From JBARRO01 sp049644265 (GTDB lineage Bacteria > Bacteroidota > Ignavibacteria > UBA10030): a stretch of 7,716 nucleotides of DNA. Below are positions 6,658-7,716 of the stretch, in pieces (within the stretch, counting starts at the first letter, position 1; each line of letters opens with the position of its first letter). The stretch spans positions 1 through 7,716 of the forward strand of contig JBARRO010000256.1 of the NCBI GenBank assembly GCA_049644265.1, in the 5' to 3' direction. The translations under genes were made by a program, and so were the position numbers. A model generated the notes under the pieces. It was not told the origin of the DNA and made no database searches. It saw only the letters and a program-made list of their open reading frames with translations.

Positions 6658-6712
6658 GAGCTGAAGGTGGGATTTGAACCCACGTCCCGATTTCATCGGG
6701 ATTACGAAACCG
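6658..6712 (-). pseudogene. tRNA-Thr 3'-end fragment with palindrome insertion (copy A)
   Basis: Reading the minus strand, GGTTTCGTAA (anticodon loop region of tRNA-Thr) is followed by the palindrome TCCCGATGAAATCGGGA and then by an intact T arm and acceptor 3' strand (GTGGGTTCAAATCCCAC, CTTCAGC, T). The 27 bp at 6658-6684 are identical to the 3' end of the intact tRNA-Thr gene (7566-7592). There is no 5' half, no anticodon stem pairing and no encoded CCA, so it cannot fold as a tRNA. It is best read as the distal attachment-site copy of an element integrated in tRNA-Thr. Confidence 0.8.
6685..6701. repeat. 17-bp palindrome, copy A
   Basis: TCCCGATTTCATCGGGA has 7-bp arms around a 3-nt centre. 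It stands in place of the 9 bases that form the 3' anticodon stem and part of the variable loop in the intact tRNA-Thr. The same 17 bp recur at 7675-7691 in the same tRNA position. Confidence 0.85.
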
Positions 6713-6758
6713 GACTGAAAAACAAAACCGCACGTTCCAACTCAATTTTCGCATTCTT

Positions 6759-6803
6759 CCTCCGCCAACTGGTAACCATGTTAGTTACCACTCATGGCGG
6801 GAG
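6759..6803. repeat. Nested inverted repeat inside the island relic
   Basis: The inner arms TGGTAAC (6770-6776) and GTTACCA (6784-6790) surround a 7-nt loop. The outer arms CCGCCA (6762-6767) and TGGCGG (6795-6800) extend outward, with further CTC/GAG pairing across a 1-nt bulge. No T-run follows on either strand, so a terminator is unlikely. It shares CCATGTTAGT (6776-6785) with 7525-7534 near the integrase start, so an integrase-binding or excisionase site is possible. Confidence 0.5.
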
Positions 6804-7086
6804 AAAGATATGTGAATTAGTAAGAAGAAGATAATAAGAACCATCCATGTGTGCAACTTCTTTTGGTTCCGGTTGATGGCCTCCCCTGGTTGCGTTGAGG
6901 AGAGGAACCGATACCCGACGACGGCAGATTCCCATTCTCAACATTTTGTGCGATGAGATAATTAGAGACTGGAATTGTGAGATTATGAATTGTGAAAAGT
7001 GTTTCATACGATCTCCGATGACGAATAAATTGGAGAACAGCTCATATGGCAATCTGCAACCTGTAATTGCTGGCAACGAGAAATTC
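6804..7086. other. Gene-free spacer of the island relic
   Basis: I see no supportable gene on either strand. Open frames here lack ribosome-binding sites and recognisable motifs. The only structure noted is a 9-bp direct repeat GAATTGTGA at 6972-6980 and 6987-6995 (15-bp period) in an AT-rich patch. With the flanking fragments it looks like decayed accessory DNA. Confidence 0.55.
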
Positions 7087-7089
7087 CTA

Positions 7090-7155
7090 TTTCAGCAGGA
7101 TCGTTTTCTTCACTTCCACAAATCGCTTTGTCGCTCTGGCGTTGCAAAAGATAGC
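7090..7155 (-). pseudogene. Possible type IX secretion C-terminal sorting-domain remnant
   Basis: The minus-strand frame ending at the TAG 7089-7087 finishes ...NARATKRFVEVKKTILLK. The terminal pattern (aromatic, Val-Glu-x-Lys-Lys, hydrophobic run, final Lys) resembles the end of type A sorting domains on Bacteroidota T9SS cargo proteins. Nothing upstream in this frame resembles such a protein; it runs back into the integrase remnant. It would be a displaced gene end trapped in the relic. The match is short, so this is tentative. Confidence 0.4.
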
Positions 7156-7209
7156 ATTGGTGTTACATTTTGTGGGGAGAATGAGCCCGTAGGCGAGAAA
7201 TGAACAAGC

Positions 7210-7490
7210 GCCTACAATGCGAAGGAATTCCCTGAATGCGACCTCGAAGTGGCGTTTTCGTGTTTGGGGAATGAGTCGTGCTGGAATATGCGAGAAACTC
7301 ATTCGTGAATAGGCTTATAGGTAGGTTTCGAGTCTTCACCCCCAAGTGCTAGCTTCTTGGCCTTGAAACTCCGTAGGTAGTTCAAGGCATCAGCTTTGAG
7401 GCGGGAATGAGTTGAGACCTTCCGCCGGTTCCCCAATTCGTTACGGAAGAAGAGGTAGTAGAAACCATTGGTCTGCTTAGACAAGAACAT
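7210..7490 (-). pseudogene. Tyrosine recombinase (phage integrase) N-terminal remnant, frameshifted
   Basis: The ATG at 7490 with GGAGGT five bases upstream opens a frame reading MFLSKQTNGFYYLFFRNELG, then KVSTHSRLKADALNYLRSFK (24-43). This is typical of the N-terminal arm-binding domain of Bacteroidota phage-type integrases. That frame stops at 7301-7299. The expected continuation is in a second frame (ISLFTNEFLAYSSTTHSPNTKT, 7318-7253) and then a third (RHFEVAFREFLRIVG, 7254-7210), which together match the SAM-like core-binding domain. At least two frameshifts (near 7316-7322 and 7253-7262) are therefore needed. The catalytic domain with Arg, HxxR and Tyr is absent, so it cannot recombine DNA. 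Its position beside tRNA-Thr fits an element that integrated there. Family assignment is from pattern recognition and is fairly confident; the frameshift sites are approximate. Confidence 0.75.
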
Positions 7491-7492
7491 TT

Positions 7493-7518
7493 CTCACCTC
7501 CATATGTTTTGAGGTGAG
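7493..7518 (-). promoter_or_regulatory. Hairpin hiding the integrase ribosome-binding site
   Basis: On the minus strand CTCACCTC (7518-7511), a 10-nt loop and GAGGTGAG (7500-7493) form a perfect 8-bp stem. The Shine-Dalgarno sequence GGAGGTGAG of the integrase remnant lies almost wholly in the 3' arm, 5 nt before the ATG at 7490. Folding would block ribosome entry. Confidence 0.65.
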
Positions 7519-7563
7519 GAGTGCCCATGTTAGTACCCAATCGGAAGCAGACGCTCGCTTTCC

Positions 7564-7638
7564 TGGAGCTGAAGGTGGGATTTGAACCCACGACCTGCGG
7601 TTTACGAAACCGCTGCTCTACCGCTGAGCTACTTCAGC
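7564..7638 (-). tRNA. tRNA-Thr(CGU)
   Basis: A complete 75-nt cloverleaf with encoded CCA. The acceptor GCTGAAG pairs with CTTCAGC (7 bp), the D stem GCTC with GAGC, the anticodon stem GCGGT with ACCGC around loop TTCGTAA (anticodon CGU, reads ACG), the variable loop is AGGTC, and the T stem GTGGG pairs with CCCAC around TTCAAAT. The discriminator is U73. The 3' terminus faces the integrase remnant. No promoter with good boxes is visible in the 20 bp upstream, where the broken copy C begins, so it may be read from further upstream. Confidence 0.95.
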
Positions 7639-7660
7639 AATAACTTCACCGCTTTCCCTC

Positions 7661-7716
7661 GATGTGAACCCACGTCCCGATTTCATCGGGATTACGAAAC
7701 CGCTGCTCTACCGCTG
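7661..7716 (-). pseudogene. Disrupted tRNA-Thr copy with palindrome insertion (copy C), cut by window end
   Basis: On the minus strand the visible part begins with 25 bases identical to the intact tRNA-Thr (7692-7716 matches 7602-7626). It then has the 17-bp palindrome instead of the anticodon 3' stem, then GTGGGTTCACATCGAGG, in which the T stem no longer pairs. It cannot form a tRNA. Positions 7661-7702 match copy A (6671-6712) at 41 of 42 bases. The acceptor 5' strand would lie beyond the window. Confidence 0.8.
7675..7691. repeat. 17-bp palindrome, copy C
   Basis: Same TCCCGATTTCATCGGGA as at 6685-6701, with 7-bp arms and a 3-nt centre, in the same position relative to tRNA-Thr sequence. 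Confidence 0.85.

Larger units (their letters stand above)
6658..7592 (-). mobile_element. Eroded integrative element in tRNA-Thr
   Basis: A 27-bp direct repeat of the tRNA-Thr 3' end bounds the segment: 7566-7592 within the intact gene and 6658-6684 at the far end. A tyrosine-integrase remnant starts 74 bp from the tRNA 3' terminus. The order tRNA, int, then tRNA 3' fragment in direct orientation is standard for tRNA-targeting islands. Only about 0.9 kb remains and no complete cargo gene is left. Element identity is inferred from this layout. Confidence 0.65.

Noticed and set aside
6597..6683. 29-residue N-terminal extension of ypdA
   Set aside because: The extension translates the tRNA-Thr 3' fragment and the terminator hairpin. 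The FAD-binding fold starts directly at the ATG at 6596.
6685..6701. Palindrome read as a tRNA-Phe anticodon arm (5-bp stem, loop ATGAAAT with GAA)
   Set aside because: The loop looks like a Phe anticodon, but only one base separates it from the T stem and no D arm or matching acceptor 5' strand precedes it, so no tRNA can fold.
6608..6754. 48-codon minus-strand frame (MRKLSWNVRF...) with GGAGG upstream
   Set aside because: Despite a good Shine-Dalgarno-like site it runs through the palindrome, the tRNA fragment and the terminator. The WVQIPPS part is a typical false translation of a tRNA T arm.
6544..6834. 96-codon plus-strand frame containing VGFEPTSRFHRDYET
   Set aside because: That string is the antisense translation of the tRNA fragment and palindrome; no start signal or domain supports it.
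6972..6995. GAATTGTGA direct repeat considered as a CRISPR or iteron
   Set aside because: Only two 9-bp units in AT-rich sequence, with no further copies or associated genes.
6895..7203. 102-codon plus-strand frame and a 94-codon minus-strand frame at 6792-7076
   Set aside because: Neither has a ribosome-binding site or any recognisable motif, and the first is antisense to the integrase and sorting-domain remnants.

Overview
The window looks like a piece of a Bacteroidota/Chlorobi-lineage chromosome, possibly Ignavibacteria-like. Four points suggest this. The F1 ATP synthase genes atpD-atpC stand alone, without the rest of the atp operon. There is a YpdA-type FAD oxidoreductase. A promoter carries the TAnnTTTG -7 element described for Bacteroidota. 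A short tail resembles a type IX secretion C-terminal sorting signal. The placement is inference; no marker gene here fixes the taxon. Every gene I can support reads on the minus strand, so transcription runs from high to low coordinates.

Region 1, about 7716 to 6600 (accessory, non-coding and decayed). At the right edge is a broken tRNA-Thr copy whose anticodon 3' stem is replaced by a 17-bp palindrome. Next come an intact tRNA-Thr(CGU) gene, a tyrosine-integrase remnant with a strong Shine-Dalgarno site locked in a hairpin and at least two frameshifts, and a tail resembling a T9SS sorting domain. After about 380 bp with no recognisable gene there is a nested inverted repeat. The region ends with a 3'-end tRNA-Thr fragment carrying the same 17-bp palindrome, followed by an intrinsic terminator. 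Intact tRNA, integrase, then a repeat of the tRNA 3' end is the layout of a tRNA-integrated element, here worn down to about 0.9 kb.

Region 2, 6596 to 3700 (housekeeping). It holds ypdA (putative bacillithiol-type disulfide reductase), then atpD and atpC (F1 beta and epsilon) behind their own promoter, closed by a 10-bp-stem terminator.

Region 3, 3690 to 1 (cell-envelope operon). A strong promoter precedes alr (D-alanine for peptidoglycan). Then follow a conserved-looking protein of unknown function, manC (GDP-mannose), rlpA (septal lipoprotein lytic transglycosylase family) and the start of another gene that leaves the window. Junctions are 4-bp overlap, 9-bp gap, 14-bp overlap and up to 20-bp overlap, so this is almost certainly one transcript with translational coupling, linking peptidoglycan precursor supply, sugar-nucleotide supply and wall remodelling.

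The most unusual content is in region 1: the eroded island, the palindrome sitting at the same place in two tRNA-Thr copies, and the occluded integrase ribosome-binding site. The YpdA homologue has alanine where characterised YpdA proteins have their redox cysteine.
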